Shown piece by piece: positions 52,488 through 61,445 of a stretch of 64,000 nt of DNA. The DNA is taken from contig NZ_SIZZ01000002.1 of assembly GCF_004322705.1 (NCBI RefSeq), positions 558,001-622,000 of the forward strand, given 5' to 3'. The translations under genes and the position numbers were made by a program. The stretch comes from Dyella terrae. GTDB lineage: Bacteria > Pseudomonadota > Gammaproteobacteria > Xanthomonadales > Rhodanobacteraceae. The notes under the pieces were generated by a model. It ran no database searches. It was not told the origin of the DNA and saw only the letters and a list, made by a program, of their open reading frames with translations. Each line of letters begins with the position of its first letter. Positions within the stretch are counted from its first letter, which is position 1.

Positions 52488-53288
52488 TTAGCCGATGGTG
52501 CCGTCGATGGGGCTCGAGGCCGAGGCGAAGCGCTTGCGCGGGATGCGGCCGGCGCGGAAGGCGGCGCGGCCCGCCTGGATCGCCAGCTTCATGGCATGGG
52601 CCATGAGGACCGGATCCTTGGCGCCGGCGATGGCGGTGTTCATCAGTACGCCGTCGCAACCCAGTTCCATCGCGATGGCGGCGTCCGAGGCCGTGCCCAC
52701 GCCCGCGTCGACGATGATCGGCACCTTGGCGTTCTCGATGATCTCGAGCAGGTTGTAGCGGTTCTGGATACCCAGGCCCGAACCGATCGGCGCGGCCAGC
52801 GGCATCACGGCGACGCAGCCGATTTCTTCAAGGCGCTTGGCCAGGATCGGGTCGTCACTGGTGTAGACCATCACGTCGAAGCCATCAGCCACGAGCGTTT
52901 CGGCGGCCTTCAAGGTTTCGACCACGTCCGGGAACAGCGTGCGCTGGTCGCCGAGCACTTCGAGCTTCACCAGCTTGTGGCCGTCCAGCAGCTCACGCGC
53001 GAGCTTGCAGGTGCGCACGGCGTCCACGGCGTTGTAGCAGCCGGCGGTGTTGGGCAGCAGCGTGAACTCTTCGGGCGGCAGGGCATCGAGCAGGTTCGGC
53101 TGGCCGGCGTCCTGGCCGATGTTCACGCGGCGGATCGCCACGGTGACGATGTCGGCGCCGGCGGCCTGCGAGGCGCGGCGGGTCTCGTCGAAATCCTTGT
53201 ACTTGCCGGTGCCGGTGAGCAGGCGCGAGCCATAGCTTTTGCCGGCGATGACGAGCGGGTCGGCCGCGTCGATGGTCTTGGTATTCAT
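52488..53288 (-). CDS. thiG: Thiazole synthase ThiG
   Basis: 266 residues from ATG 53288. TIM-barrel thiazole synthase: [13 protein letters not shown], the Schiff-base lysine region [53 protein letters not shown] and [14 protein letters not shown]. It makes the thiazole phosphate of thiamin from deoxyxylulose phosphate, dehydroglycine and the ThiS thiocarboxylate. thiS lies 43 nt upstream in the same operon. Confidence 0.97.
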   Translation of the reverse strand: MNTKTIDAADPLVIAGKSYGSRLLTGTGKYKDFDETRRASQAAGADIVTVAIRRVNIGQDAGQPNLLDALPPEEFTLLPNTAGCYNAVDAVRTCKLARELLDGHKLVKLEVLGDQRTLFPDVVETLKAAETLVADGFDVMVYTSDDPILAKRLEEIGCVAVMPLAAPIGSGLGIQNRYNLLEIIENAKVPIIVDAGVGTASDAAIAMELGCDGVLMNTAIAGAKDPVLMAHAMKLAIQAGRAAFRAGRIPRKRFASASSPIDGTIG

Positions 53289-53331
53289 GCGCAATCCTGG
53301 GGAAGGGGAGGGTTGGCGAAAGCCGGACGGA

Positions 53332-53532
53332 TCAGCCGCCACCGATGGCGTGCACGATCTCGATCTGGTCGCCCTCGGACAGCACGTAACGGATGTGCTG
53401 GCTGCGCGGCACGATCTCGCGATTGACCTCCACCGCGACCCGACGCTGGCCGTAACCGGCTTCTTCCAGCAGTTGGGCGACCGTGGTTCCGTTGGCGCAG
53501 TCGCGCGGACTGCCATTAAGTGTGATCAGCAT
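53332..53532 (-). CDS. thiS: Sulfur carrier protein ThiS
   Basis: 66 residues, ubiquitin-like, ending in the required Gly-Gly (HAIGGG). [11 protein letters not shown] and [12 protein letters not shown] are typical. The C-terminus is thiocarboxylated and gives sulfur to ThiG. I searched the upstream 214 nt (53533-53746) for a TPP riboswitch and saw none of its conserved blocks; that gap holds only the hairpin at 53714-53738 and the GC-rich inverted repeats near 53610-53640. Confidence 0.95.
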   Translation of the reverse strand: MLITLNGSPRDCANGTTVAQLLEEAGYGQRRVAVEVNREIVPRSQHIRYVLSEGDQIEIVHAIGGG

Positions 53533-53713
53533 CCGCCTATTGTAGCCCCATCGACCAGACCCTTCCCTTCCGAGGGCACGCGGTGCCCGAAGGGCGGAGA
53601 GAGGCGGGGGTCGCCCCAGGGTGATTCGAAGCCTGGGGCAGATGACGGATGGTTGATCGCCCTGGTCCGTGGCGCGGAGCGCGGGCCAGCTTAGGCGGGC
53701 CTGCCAGGAGGCG

Positions 53714-53738
53714 CGGGGCATGGCGAGGCCATGCCCCG
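53714..53738 (-). terminator. Hairpin behind the DUF6600-type gene
   Basis: CGGGGCATGGC, GAG loop, GCCATGCCCCG: perfect 11-bp stem 8 nt after the stop (minus strand). No T-run, so termination strength is uncertain. Confidence 0.55.
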
Positions 53739-53746
53739 TTACGGCC

Positions 53747-56182
53747 TCAGTTGTGATCGTCCCGCTTGTTCCGGTGATCATCCCCGCGCGGTGGCGGATT
53801 GTGTGCCTGGCGTTCGCTGCCGTTGCCTTGCGGCGCCTGGCGTTGCGGCTGCGGTTGCTGTGGCTGGGGGGGCTGACGAGGTTGCTCCATGCGCGCCTGC
53901 TCGGGCTGGCGTTGTGGCTGCCAGTTCTGGCGCTCTTGTCGCGGCTGAGGCTCCGGACGCTGCCAGTTCTGGCGCTGCGGCTCCGAGCGCACCTGAGGCT
54001 GGTCGCTGTCGGCACGAGGCTGCGGGTTGTCGTTGCCGCGGTTGCGCCACGCGGAGGCATCCGGCCGGTTGGCGACGACGGCGCCGTCGCGGCCTTCGTC
54101 GGTGCGGAAGCGCGGTTGCGGGCTGGGTTGGTTATCGCGCGGGCTGGCGTCGCGATTGAAGCGCGGGGTGTCGGGCAGCGTGCCGCGCGGTTGCTCCTGC
54201 ACCTGCTGCTGTGCCGCGCGCTCGCGGTCCTGCTGCGGCGTGCTGATGTAGCTCACGCCCGGGCGCGGGTTGTCGCCCTGCGGCTGGCGGTCACTGCTCG
54301 TACGCCAGTTGCCACGGTCCGCGCCATTGGGGTGCGCGAAGCGCGAGGAACGCAGTTCGCCCGGCTGATCGGGGTTGCCGCGATCCGGCATCGGGCGATC
54401 GCCCTGTTCCGGCTGGACCGTCCGCACCTGCGCGTCACCACGTTGGAAAGCAGGGCGGTTGTCATTGCCGCGATCCGGGCCCGGGCGATTGTCATTGGCG
54501 CGATCGAATCCCGGGCGATTGTCAGCGGCGCTGGCCGGATTGCGCATGGCGGGCTGCGGACCATCCCGACCGACATCCGGGCCGCCGCGATGGCCGTTCT
54601 GCCCCAGCACGCGCACGTTCGAAGGCGCCGCCGGCGTCGCTGCATTCGCTTGCCGCGGCATGCCGCCAAAGCGCGGACCGTTGCCGTTGTTACCTTGCTG
54701 ATGCCAACCCGGATTCTGCGGCGCATTGCGCGCGACCACCTCTCGCTGGAAACCGCCCGCCGGCAGCGGGCGTGCCTGCGCGGAGCGCGGCGGCGCGAAG
54801 CTGGCGCGCGTCGGCGTCACGTTTGCGCCCCGCGGAAGAACCGGCACGTTGGCGACGTCACGCGAATTGCCCTGCCACATGTGTCCGCGCACGTTGCGCG
54901 CATCGGCAAAGTCGCGACCCTGCATGGCAGTGAAGCCACGCGGCGCGCCGCGATTGGCATACCGCATGTTCGGCGCCATCTGGCCGCGACGGAAGTAGTC
55001 GTACTGGTGGTTGATGTTGTTGATCACCGTGACGCGATTGTGCACGTAGATGTTGGTGACGTTGACGTTGGTGTAGTAACGGCGGCTCGCGTGGTACCAC
55101 GGGTTGTAGACCTCGCCCGGGCCCAGCGGGAACCAGCCCACCGGGCTGCCGCCGATACCGACCGACACGCTCCAGCCGCTGCCACCGACGAAGGCGACCA
55201 GGGCCGGCGCATAGACCGGACGAATGCCGATCGGGCCAGGCACCCAGCCCCATGAGCCGCGCACGTACGCCCAGCGACCGTAGTGGTAGGGGGCGAAGCC
55301 CCACGGCGAATCGTCGACCCAGGTCCAGCCCCACGGCGCGACATAGGCCCAGTGGCCGTCACGATAAGGCGCCCAGTCCGTGGCGACGTCCGACGGATAC
55401 CAGACGGCGCCGTACTCGGGATCCTGGCGCCAGTCGCCGTACTGATCGAGGTCCTGGGAGCCGACCATGTCTTCAGGGACGTACTGGCGGGTATTGGACT
55501 GCGCATAGCGTTGGTCGCGGCTGCTGCACCAGTCGTCGAAGGCGTCGCCGCCATCCATGTTGGTCAGCGAGACCTGCTGGAGCGACGAGTCGTCGAACTG
55601 ATAATGCGTGCCGGCCACGACGGTGCGCTGCGCGTTGTTCTCGCCATACACCGTGGCCTGCCCGCGGAAGACGGTGACCTGGGTGCCCTTGCCGTCGGGC
55701 GCGATGTCCACGCGGTAGGTGCCCGGTCGGTCGACCACCAGCGCCACGGTCGGCGTGTCGATCTCAAAGGTCTGGCCTTCCTCAAGATTGCGCACAGCCA
55801 GGTTTGCCGTGCCCTGGGTGAGTTCGAACTGGGCCATCTGGTCGTTAAGCGTGAGCACGCCCAGATCGGTCTGCGCGGCCATGCGCAGGCTGCTCCCGCC
55901 GAGCTCGAGTTCGGCCTTGGCATGGTCGCCGCTGGAGAGCCGATCGCCTGTCGTCAGCGGCCGGTTGAGATTGGCGTCGCTCCAGTCCTTGGCGCCCGAC
56001 GGAAGGAGGCCGAGGTCGCCGGTGCGATAGGAAAGACGCGCGACGCGTGATGGCGGATCGCCGGCGCTGTCGCCGTCGTCCGGTGCGGCGTCCTGAGCGT
56101 GCAGCCAGCCTGCCGCGAGGAGCAGCAACGTGGCGGCGAACAAAGACCAGGGTCGCCGGTTGGAGCGGTGAAGCGAGCGCAT
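53747..56182 (-). CDS. Exported FecR/DUF6600-type protein with long Q/P/N/R tail
   Basis: 811 residues. Signal peptide (FAATLLLLAAGWLHAQ), a FecR-like beta domain (about 45-210; LGGSSLRMAAQTDLGVLTLN, RVDIAPDGKGTQVTVFRG), a W/Y/G-rich region (about 255-390; DGHWAYVAPWGWTWVDDSPW, FAPYHYGRWAYVRGSWGWVP) characteristic of DUF6600, and a disordered tail rich in N, R, G, P and Q. It probably lies in the periplasm or at the cell surface. FecR domains usually signal through sigma factors, but no sigma factor gene or membrane helix is found here, so the domain may be used structurally. Function is unknown. Confidence 0.82.
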   Translation of the reverse strand: MRSLHRSNRRPWSLFAATLLLLAAGWLHAQDAAPDDGDSAGDPPSRVARLSYRTGDLGLLPSGAKDWSDANLNRPLTTGDRLSSGDHAKAELELGGSSLRMAAQTDLGVLTLNDQMAQFELTQGTANLAVRNLEEGQTFEIDTPTVALVVDRPGTYRVDIAPDGKGTQVTVFRGQATVYGENNAQRTVVAGTHYQFDDSSLQQVSLTNMDGGDAFDDWCSSRDQRYAQSNTRQYVPEDMVGSQDLDQYGDWRQDPEYGAVWYPSDVATDWAPYRDGHWAYVAPWGWTWVDDSPWGFAPYHYGRWAYVRGSWGWVPGPIGIRPVYAPALVAFVGGSGWSVSVGIGGSPVGWFPLGPGEVYNPWYHASRRYYTNVNVTNIYVHNRVTVINNINHQYDYFRRGQMAPNMRYANRGAPRGFTAMQGRDFADARNVRGHMWQGNSRDVANVPVLPRGANVTPTRASFAPPRSAQARPLPAGGFQREVVARNAPQNPGWHQQGNNGNGPRFGGMPRQANAATPAAPSNVRVLGQNGHRGGPDVGRDGPQPAMRNPASAADNRPGFDRANDNRPGPDRGNDNRPAFQRGDAQVRTVQPEQGDRPMPDRGNPDQPGELRSSRFAHPNGADRGNWRTSSDRQPQGDNPRPGVSYISTPQQDRERAAQQQVQEQPRGTLPDTPRFNRDASPRDNQPSPQPRFRTDEGRDGAVVANRPDASAWRNRGNDNPQPRADSDQPQVRSEPQRQNWQRPEPQPRQERQNWQPQRQPEQARMEQPRQPPQPQQPQPQRQAPQGNGSERQAHNPPPRGDDHRNKRDDHN

Positions 56183-56421
56183 GAATGGCTCCGGATGAAA
56201 AGGTTAGGAATCTTCGGAATCTATAAGCGTAAAACGCGCCATCGATTTCGGACGATGACGGCTTGATTATGCTCACGGGTTCGGCGACTCCGCCTGAGTT
56301 CAGGCTTTGCCGGCGGATGGCGATTCAGCCGGCCGCCATCTGCGGTTCATCAGCCGTTGAGCGAGGCCTGCCTGCGGACGATTCCCAATCGCGCGGCTCC
56401 CGGTTACCATCGCCGGGCGTT

Positions 56422-56495
56422 GCGGGTGTAGCTCAATGGTAGAGCTGTAGCTTCCCAAGCTACTGACGAGGGTTCGATTCCCTTCACCCGCTCCA
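56422..56495 (+). tRNA. tRNA-Gly (anticodon CCC)
   Basis: 74 nt including an encoded CCA. Acceptor GCGGGTG/CACCCGC, D-arm GCTC-AATGGTA-GAGC, anticodon stem GTAGC/GCTAC with loop TTCCCAA (anticodon CCC), and T-arm GAGGG/CCCTT around TTCGATT. All arms pair. No integrase or repeated 3' end was seen nearby. Confidence 0.97.
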
Positions 56496-56582
56496 GCCTC
56501 TTCGGTAACAAATCCCCTTTGATGAGATGTCCGCGATCGCGCCTGCGACGCAGACGGTGTAGCAGACAGGTCCGGCATCGTG

Positions 56583-57059
56583 ATGCGATTGAGCAACTGC
56601 ATTTGGCTGTTGGTCATGGGAATCGCCGTCGTGGGCATGCTCCGCATGACCGGCACGGAACAGGCGAGTCTCGATGTCGCCCTCATCTACTTTCCTCATG
56701 GAAGACCGGGCCCGACCGATGGGCCGGCGGACCTGGAAAGCTATCTGGATGCCGACAGTCGCCAAAACCTGCATCGGGTACTCCAGGGGTTCAAGGAACA
56801 ACCGATCCTGGGCGGTGAAGTTCAGGGATTCGCCGACAGTCGCGAATGTGGCAGTCCTGTCGAATGCCAGGAAGTCTCCTATCGCCGCGCCAAGGCCGTG
56901 TACGACTGGATGCTGTTGAACGGGCTACCGCCATGGCAGCTGAGGGGACCTAGCGGATTCGCAACGGAATATGCGGTCGCCCAGGATGAGTCCGAGCCTC
57001 AGCTGAGGCTGAATCGCCGGGTCAGTTTTGCCCCTTTCTTCGTCGATGAAAAACGGTGA
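56583..57059 (+). CDS. Small OmpA-like domain protein with N-terminal anchor
   Basis: 158 residues (ATG 56583; a GTG at 56580 is in frame). An N-terminal hydrophobic helix (CIWLLVMGIAVVGMLRM) is followed by an OmpA-like peptidoglycan-binding fold: GEVQGFADSRECGSPVEC, the family stretch VSYRRAKAVYDWMLLNGLPP, and LRLNRRVSF with the conserved NRRV. It has an extra cysteine pair in the loop. It probably sits in the inner membrane with the domain in the periplasm. It lies alone, 87 nt behind tRNA-Gly, with no flagellar or Tol neighbours. Confidence 0.72.
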   Translation: MRLSNCIWLLVMGIAVVGMLRMTGTEQASLDVALIYFPHGRPGPTDGPADLESYLDADSRQNLHRVLQGFKEQPILGGEVQGFADSRECGSPVECQEVSYRRAKAVYDWMLLNGLPPWQLRGPSGFATEYAVAQDESEPQLRLNRRVSFAPFFVDEKR

Positions 57060-57259
57060 GGCGTGGCGCAGCAGGGCATCCGCCAGAAGCTTGGACACGG
57101 TGCTCGGACAGTTGGTAGGATGCGCACGCTGTTCCCCGCAGGGCCCAGGGCAGACTGTCTCGAAGACGTCTCAAACCACGGTTTATCCGGCGAGGAAGTT
57201 CAACTGCCTCACTCGCGCTCCCATCCCCCAAGAGCCCCGCAACCACACCGCATACGCTG

Positions 57260-57724
57260 ATGATGGCGCAAGTCATAACCCTCGGCTGGCGGGAGCGTCT
57301 GGCGCTGCCGGAGCTCGGCATTCCCCTCCTCAAGGCCAAACTCGATACCGGTGCACGTAGCAGTGCGCTGCACGTTGACGCGCTCGAGGAGTTCGATCGG
57401 GACGGTGCCACCTGGCTGCGCTTCGTGGTGCGCATGGGGCGTCGCCATCCGACCGAGGTGTGCTGCGAGCTGCCGGCGCTCGATCGTCGCGTCGTCACCG
57501 ACACGGGCGGCAAGCGCAGCGAGCGCTGGTTCATTCGCACCGACATCATGTTGGCTGGGCAACGCTTCGGCGTCGACATCAATCTGACCGACCGTCGTCA
57601 CATGCTTTTCCCCATGCTGTTGGGGCGCACGGCATTGCTTGGCCGCTTTGCCGTGGACCCCGGGCTTTCCTATACCCAGTCGCGCCTGATCGTCGCGACA
57701 TCCGTTGACCAGGCTCACCCATGA
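57260..57724 (+). CDS. rimB: RimB-type retropepsin-like protease
   Basis: 154 residues of the RimK-associated ATP-dependent zinc protease/RimB family, now understood as retropepsin-like: active-site motif [14 protein letters not shown] (Asp29), then [17 protein letters not shown] and [13 protein letters not shown]. RimB trims glutamate residues added by RimK in systems studied in Pseudomonas. ATGA overlap with rimK. A tandem ATG start without a strong ribosome site. Confidence 0.9.
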   Translation: MMAQVITLGWRERLALPELGIPLLKAKLDTGARSSALHVDALEEFDRDGATWLRFVVRMGRRHPTEVCCELPALDRRVVTDTGGKRSERWFIRTDIMLAGQRFGVDINLTDRRHMLFPMLLGRTALLGRFAVDPGLSYTQSRLIVATSVDQAHP

Positions 57725-58599
57725 AGATTGCCATTCTGTCCCGCAATTCCAGGCTGTACTCCACCCAGCGCCTGGTCGACGTGGCGCGCGAGCGCGGCCA
57801 TGTCGTGCGCGTGCTCGACCCGCTGCGCTGCTACGTGCGCATCGCGCCGGGGGACGTGGCGATCCGTTACAAGGGCAAGCCGCTGAAGGACATCGATGCG
57901 GTGATCCCGCGCATCGGCGTTACCAGCACGTTCTATGGCACGGCGGTGCTGCGTCAGCTGGAGATGATGGGCGTGTACACGCCCAATCCGTCCGACGCGG
58001 TGCTGCGCGCGCGCGACAAGCTGCGTGCGCTGCAGATTCTGGCCGCGCAGGGCCTGGACATGCCCGTCACGGTCTTCGGCGACAACCCCGACGACACGGC
58101 TGACGTGCTGGCCATGCTTGGCGAGCCGCCGCACGTGATCAAGCTCAACGAAGGCAGCCAGGGCACGGGCGTCGTGCTGGCTGAGAAGCGCAGCGCTTCG
58201 CAGAGCGTCATCGAGGCCTTCCGTGGTTTGTACGCCAACTTCCTGGTGCAGGAGTTCATCGGCGAGGCGAACGGCAGCGACCTGCGTTGCTTCGTCGTCG
58301 GCGGCAAGGTGGTGGCTGCCATGCAGCGCGACGCCAGCCCCGGTGAGTTCCGCGCCAACCTGCATCGCGGTGGCAGCGCCGCCGCCGCCACGCTGAGCAC
58401 CGAGGAAAAGCAGATTGCCGTCCGTGCGGCCAAGGCCCTGGGCCTGGGCATTGCCGGCGTCGATCTCCTTCGGTCGAACCGCGGCCCGCTGATCCTGGAA
58501 GTGAATGCTTCGCCGGGCCTGGAAGGCATCGAGGCGGCGACGGGCGTCGACGTATCCGCTTACATCATCCGGCACTTGGAACAGCACGCCCGGAAGTGA
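57721..58599 (+). CDS. rimK: Ribosomal protein S6 glutamate ligase RimK
   Basis: 292 residues, normal RimK size. [23 protein letters not shown]-grasp core ([40 protein letters not shown]) and the metal/ATP C-terminal part [17 protein letters not shown]. It adds glutamates to the C-terminus of ribosomal protein S6. Coupled to rimB, giving a writer-trimmer pair; no rimA-like gene was seen. Confidence 0.95.
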   Translation: MKIAILSRNSRLYSTQRLVDVARERGHVVRVLDPLRCYVRIAPGDVAIRYKGKPLKDIDAVIPRIGVTSTFYGTAVLRQLEMMGVYTPNPSDAVLRARDKLRALQILAAQGLDMPVTVFGDNPDDTADVLAMLGEPPHVIKLNEGSQGTGVVLAEKRSASQSVIEAFRGLYANFLVQEFIGEANGSDLRCFVVGGKVVAAMQRDASPGEFRANLHRGGSAAAATLSTEEKQIAVRAAKALGLGIAGVDLLRSNRGPLILEVNASPGLEGIEAATGVDVSAYIIRHLEQHARK

Positions 58600-58641
58600 T
58601 GTATTGGGATCCCGTCCCCACGGGTTAACGAGGATCCCATC

Positions 58642-59136
58642 ATGAAGCACGTGTCTCTTGCCGTTCTGGCGGCGGCCTTGTGTCTCTGGACAGGACTGGC
58701 CGCGGCCAGTCACACCGATCCGTTCCCCCGCAATGCCACCACGCCATCGCAATTTCCTGCGCTGGCGGCCAAGGTCCGCGCCGACATGCAGCCCGGCGGC
58801 CGATACCTGGTCAATGACGCCCAACGCGCGGAAATCGACCAGCGGCTGGATGCCATGCAGAAGCTCCTGGAAGGACACGACAGCGTTGACCAGCTCACCC
58901 AGCAACAGCAGCTGGACCTGTTCAACAACCAGGAGCGCGTGAACGCCGTGCTTACGCAACGTGACGGCGACGAGAAGATCTGCTCCGTCCAGACGCAGAC
59001 CGGCTCGGCCATTGCACAGCGTACGTGCGACACGCGGCGCCAACTGGAGGCCCGCAGCGCCGACGGCGCCAACACCATGCAGGAGGTTCACCGAAGTGAA
59101 AGGGCCACTCACGGAGCCGCCGTTTCGGGCGGCTGA
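58642..59136 (+). CDS. Exported protein of unknown function
   Basis: 164 residues. Signal peptide (LAVLAAALCLWTGLAAA), then a mostly helical, charged Q/D/R-rich domain (DAQRAEIDQRLDAMQKLLEG; SVDQLTQQQQLDLFNNQERV) with two cysteines (KICSVQT; QRTCDT) that could pair, the second being in the fragment IAQRTCDTRRQLEAR often seen in small Xanthomonadales exported proteins. The ribosome site GAGG is part of an inverted repeat GGGATCC/GGATCCC (58606-58638) that could hide it. I do not recognise a named family. Confidence 0.65.
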   Translation: MKHVSLAVLAAALCLWTGLAAASHTDPFPRNATTPSQFPALAAKVRADMQPGGRYLVNDAQRAEIDQRLDAMQKLLEGHDSVDQLTQQQQLDLFNNQERVNAVLTQRDGDEKICSVQTQTGSAIAQRTCDTRRQLEARSADGANTMQEVHRSERATHGAAVSGG

Positions 59137-59142
59137 GCGTCA

Positions 59143-59173
59143 CGGGTTAACGATGAAGTGAGTACGGGTTAAC
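59143..59173. promoter_or_regulatory. Direct repeats CGGGTTAAC spaced 22 nt
   Basis: CGGGTTAAC at 59143 (as CGGGTTAACGA) and again at 59165, followed by an inverted GTAACCCG; a further CGGGTTAACGA lies at 58621, before the upstream gene. The 22-nt spacing is two helical turns, suggesting binding on one DNA face. The factor is unknown. A TATAAA (about 59197) lies just downstream. Confidence 0.4.
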
Positions 59174-59280
59174 TACACCGTAACCCGCCCGGCCCTATAA
59201 AGACCCCACTGCAATTTGCTCGGCACTTCAACCGCTATGGTCTAGTGACAGCAGATTTCGGTATCGGGGCAGTAGCTTGG

Positions 59281-59325
59281 GCCCGGGTGAAGCGGCAGCC
59301 GTCGCACACCCGGGCCTTTTTCTTT
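59281..59325 (+). terminator. Intrinsic terminator upstream of the response regulator
   Basis: GCCCGGGTG, 17-nt loop, CACCCGGGC, then CTTTTTCTTT. It ends about 120 nt before the response regulator. The 306-nt gap 59137-59443 therefore holds the GTTAAC repeats, this terminator and the tandem GTTAAGC repeat; a short transcript (possibly a small RNA from the TATAAA near 59197) could end here. Confidence 0.75.
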
Positions 59326-59381
59326 GCCCGCCCCCCGGATTTCGCATTCAGCAGCGCTACCGACTCCCGCTACCGTCATTC

Positions 59382-59399
59382 GTTAAGCTTGTTAAGCTA
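59382..59399. promoter_or_regulatory. Tandem 9-bp repeat GTTAAGCTT / GTTAAGCTA
   Basis: Two adjacent copies 45 nt upstream of the response regulator start. OmpR-family regulators bind direct repeats, often upstream of their own gene, so an autoregulatory site is plausible. Confidence 0.4.
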
Positions 59400-59443
59400 A
59401 GCGACAAAGCCGGCCGGGCGCCGGCAGCGACATGGAGTGGCAT

Positions 59444-60130
59444 ATGCGCGTATTGGTAATCGAAGACAACAGCGATATCGCCACCAATATCGGCGATTAC
59501 CTCGAAGATCGCGGCCACGTGGTCGATTTCGCCGGTGATGGTGTGACGGGCCTGCATCTGGCCGTCGTGCACGATTTCGATGTCATCGTGCTCGACCTGA
59601 CCCTGCCGGGCATGGACGGCCTGGACGTCGCCCGCAAGCTGCGTCACGAAGCGCACAAGCAGACGCCGGTGCTCATGCTCACCGCACGCGACTCGCTGGA
59701 ACACAAGCTCACCGGATTCGAATCCGGTGCCGACGACTACATGACCAAGCCGTTCGCGCTGCAGGAACTGGCGGCGCGCCTGGAAGTGCTGGCGCGTCGT
59801 GGTAAGGGTCCGCAGAGTCGCGTGCTCAAGGTGGCTGATCTCACCTACAACCTCGACACGCTCACCGTCACGCGCGATGGCAAGTCGATCCAGCTCAATC
59901 CGATCGGCCTGAAGTTGCTGCAGGCGCTGATGGAAGCCAGCCCGTCGGTGGTGACCCGCCAGGATCTGGAGCAGCGCGTGTGGGGTGAGGAGCTGCCCGA
60001 CAGCGACAGCCTGCGCGTGCATATCCACGGCCTGCGCGCCGCGATCGACAAGCCCTTCGACAAGCCGCTGATCCATACGCGGCACGGTATCGGTTATCGC
60101 ATGGTGGAGCCGGATGCGGTCCAGGCGTAA
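59444..60130 (+). CDS. OmpR-family response regulator (ColR/VgrR-like)
   Basis: 228 residues from ATG 59444 (GGAG 6 nt upstream; an ATG at 59432 lacks a site). Receiver domain with the acidic pair in VLVIEDNSD, phospho-acceptor in VIVLDLTLPGMDGLD, LTARD and YMTKPF lysine; then an OmpR-type winged helix ending SLRVHIHGLRAAIDKPF and IHTRHGIGYRMV. Phrases such as IGDYLEDRGHVVDFA and VWGEELPDSDSLRVHIHGLR recall ColR/VgrR of xanthomonads, from memory. Overlaps the kinase gene by 17 nt. Confidence 0.93.
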   Translation: MRVLVIEDNSDIATNIGDYLEDRGHVVDFAGDGVTGLHLAVVHDFDVIVLDLTLPGMDGLDVARKLRHEAHKQTPVLMLTARDSLEHKLTGFESGADDYMTKPFALQELAARLEVLARRGKGPQSRVLKVADLTYNLDTLTVTRDGKSIQLNPIGLKLLQALMEASPSVVTRQDLEQRVWGEELPDSDSLRVHIHGLRAAIDKPFDKPLIHTRHGIGYRMVEPDAVQA

Positions 60131-61391
60131 GCTCCGTTTCCGCCTGATCGTTTCGTTCGCGCTGTTCGGTTTCGGACTGAGTGCGCTGTTCGCATTCGCG
60201 GCGCTCAACATTCGTTCCCGCGTGGAAGACCAGCTGGTCAACTCCAGTCTGATGGATGACGCCAAGTGGGCGAACCAGCAGACGCAGGCCGGTCAGCCGG
60301 TCAGTTCGCGCCTGCTTACCGGCAGCGTGCTCAGTGATCGCACCCTGTACAAGGCGCCGCTGACCTGGCAGGGCCTGCAGACCGGTGTCCACGACATCAA
60401 CGAGGCCGACAAAGACGGCCAGATGCACCACTACAAGCTGGCGGTGTATCGCGAAAACGGCGTCATCAGTTTCATCAAGTACGACGTGTCGCGCGAGGAG
60501 CTGGGAAAGCGCCAGTTGCTGCTCAGCGTGATCGGCGCGGTGATCATCTTCGGTTTGATGTCGCTCGTGCTCGGCCTGTGGTTGTCGCGCAAGGTGCTCA
60601 AGCCGGTGACGCAGCTGGCGCAGCGCTTGCGTGAGTTCCGCAAGACGGGCAAGGCCGAGCCGCTGGCACCGCATTTCGCCGATGACGAAGTGGGTGAGTT
60701 GGCGCTGGCGCTGGATGAATACTCCAATCGTCTTACGGCGATGGTCGAGCGCGACCGCGAATTCAATTCGGACGTCAGCCATGAGTTGCGCACGCCGCTC
60801 GCAGTGATCGCGAGCACCACGGAATTGCTGCAGGGCTCGCCCGACCTGACCGACAAGCTGCGCGAACGCCTCAAGCGCATCGAGCGCGCATCGCGCCAGG
60901 CGACGGAGCTGATCGAAGCGCTGCTCCTGCTGTCGCGCGCCGAGCGCCGTGGACCCACGCGTGGCGAAACGACGGATGTGGCCAGGGTCGCCAGTGACGT
61001 GATCGAAAGCCAGCGCCCGCAAATGCGCGACAAGCCGCTGGGCATCGAGCTGGTGGTGGGTTCGCCGCTTAGCATCAATGCACCGGCATCGGTGCTCTCG
61101 GTGGCCCTGACCAACCTGATCGGCAATGCCATCAAGTACACGCTGGAAGGCCTCGTCACCATCCGCGTGGAAAAGGATCGCATCGAAATCATCGACACCG
61201 GCCCCGGCATCAAGCCGGAAGACGCCGAGCGCCTGTTCCAGCGCGGCGTGCGCGGTGAAGGGGCCGGCGGCAGCGGCGCGGGCCTCGGCCTGGCGATCGT
61301 TCGTCGCCTGTGCGAACTCTATAACTGGGATGTTTCGATGAAGCCGCGCGCCGATGTCAACGGCGCGGTGGCGACCATCACCTTTGGTTGA
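60114..61391 (+). CDS. Sensor histidine kinase (ColS/VgrS-like)
   Basis: 425 residues. First membrane helix (LIVSFALFGFGLSALFAFAA), a periplasmic sensor of about 105 residues, second helix (VIGAVIIFGLMSLVLGLWL), HAMP, and a kinase core with H-box NSDVSHELRTPLAVI, N-box LTNLIGNAIKYT, G1 IIDTGPGI and G2 GAGLGLAIV. The catalytic core is intact. It is translationally coupled to the response regulator. ColS-type kinases sense iron or zinc in related bacteria; the ligand here is not shown. Confidence 0.93.
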   Translation: MRSRRKLRFRLIVSFALFGFGLSALFAFAALNIRSRVEDQLVNSSLMDDAKWANQQTQAGQPVSSRLLTGSVLSDRTLYKAPLTWQGLQTGVHDINEADKDGQMHHYKLAVYRENGVISFIKYDVSREELGKRQLLLSVIGAVIIFGLMSLVLGLWLSRKVLKPVTQLAQRLREFRKTGKAEPLAPHFADDEVGELALALDEYSNRLTAMVERDREFNSDVSHELRTPLAVIASTTELLQGSPDLTDKLRERLKRIERASRQATELIEALLLLSRAERRGPTRGETTDVARVASDVIESQRPQMRDKPLGIELVVGSPLSINAPASVLSVALTNLIGNAIKYTLEGLVTIRVEKDRIEIIDTGPGIKPEDAERLFQRGVRGEGAGGSGAGLGLAIVRRLCELYNWDVSMKPRADVNGAVATITFG

Positions 61392-61395
61392 TACG

Positions 61396-61425
61396 AAAAA
61401 GGCCCCGATCATCGGGGCCTTTTTC
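61396..61425. terminator. Bidirectional terminator between kinase and ilvE
   Basis: AAAAA, GGCCCCGAT-C-ATCGGGGCC, TTTTTTCTT. Perfect 9-bp stem; serves both converging genes. Confidence 0.92.
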
Positions 61426-61445
61426 TTGCAGCAGGGCGGTGCGGT

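Noticed and set aside
53533-53746. TPP riboswitch upstream of thiS
   Set aside because: None of the conserved thi-box blocks could be found on the minus strand in this gap.
53669-55255. Plus-strand open frame of 528 codons
   Set aside because: Antisense to the Q/P/N-rich tail of the DUF6600-type protein; Arg/Ala/Leu-rich shadow.
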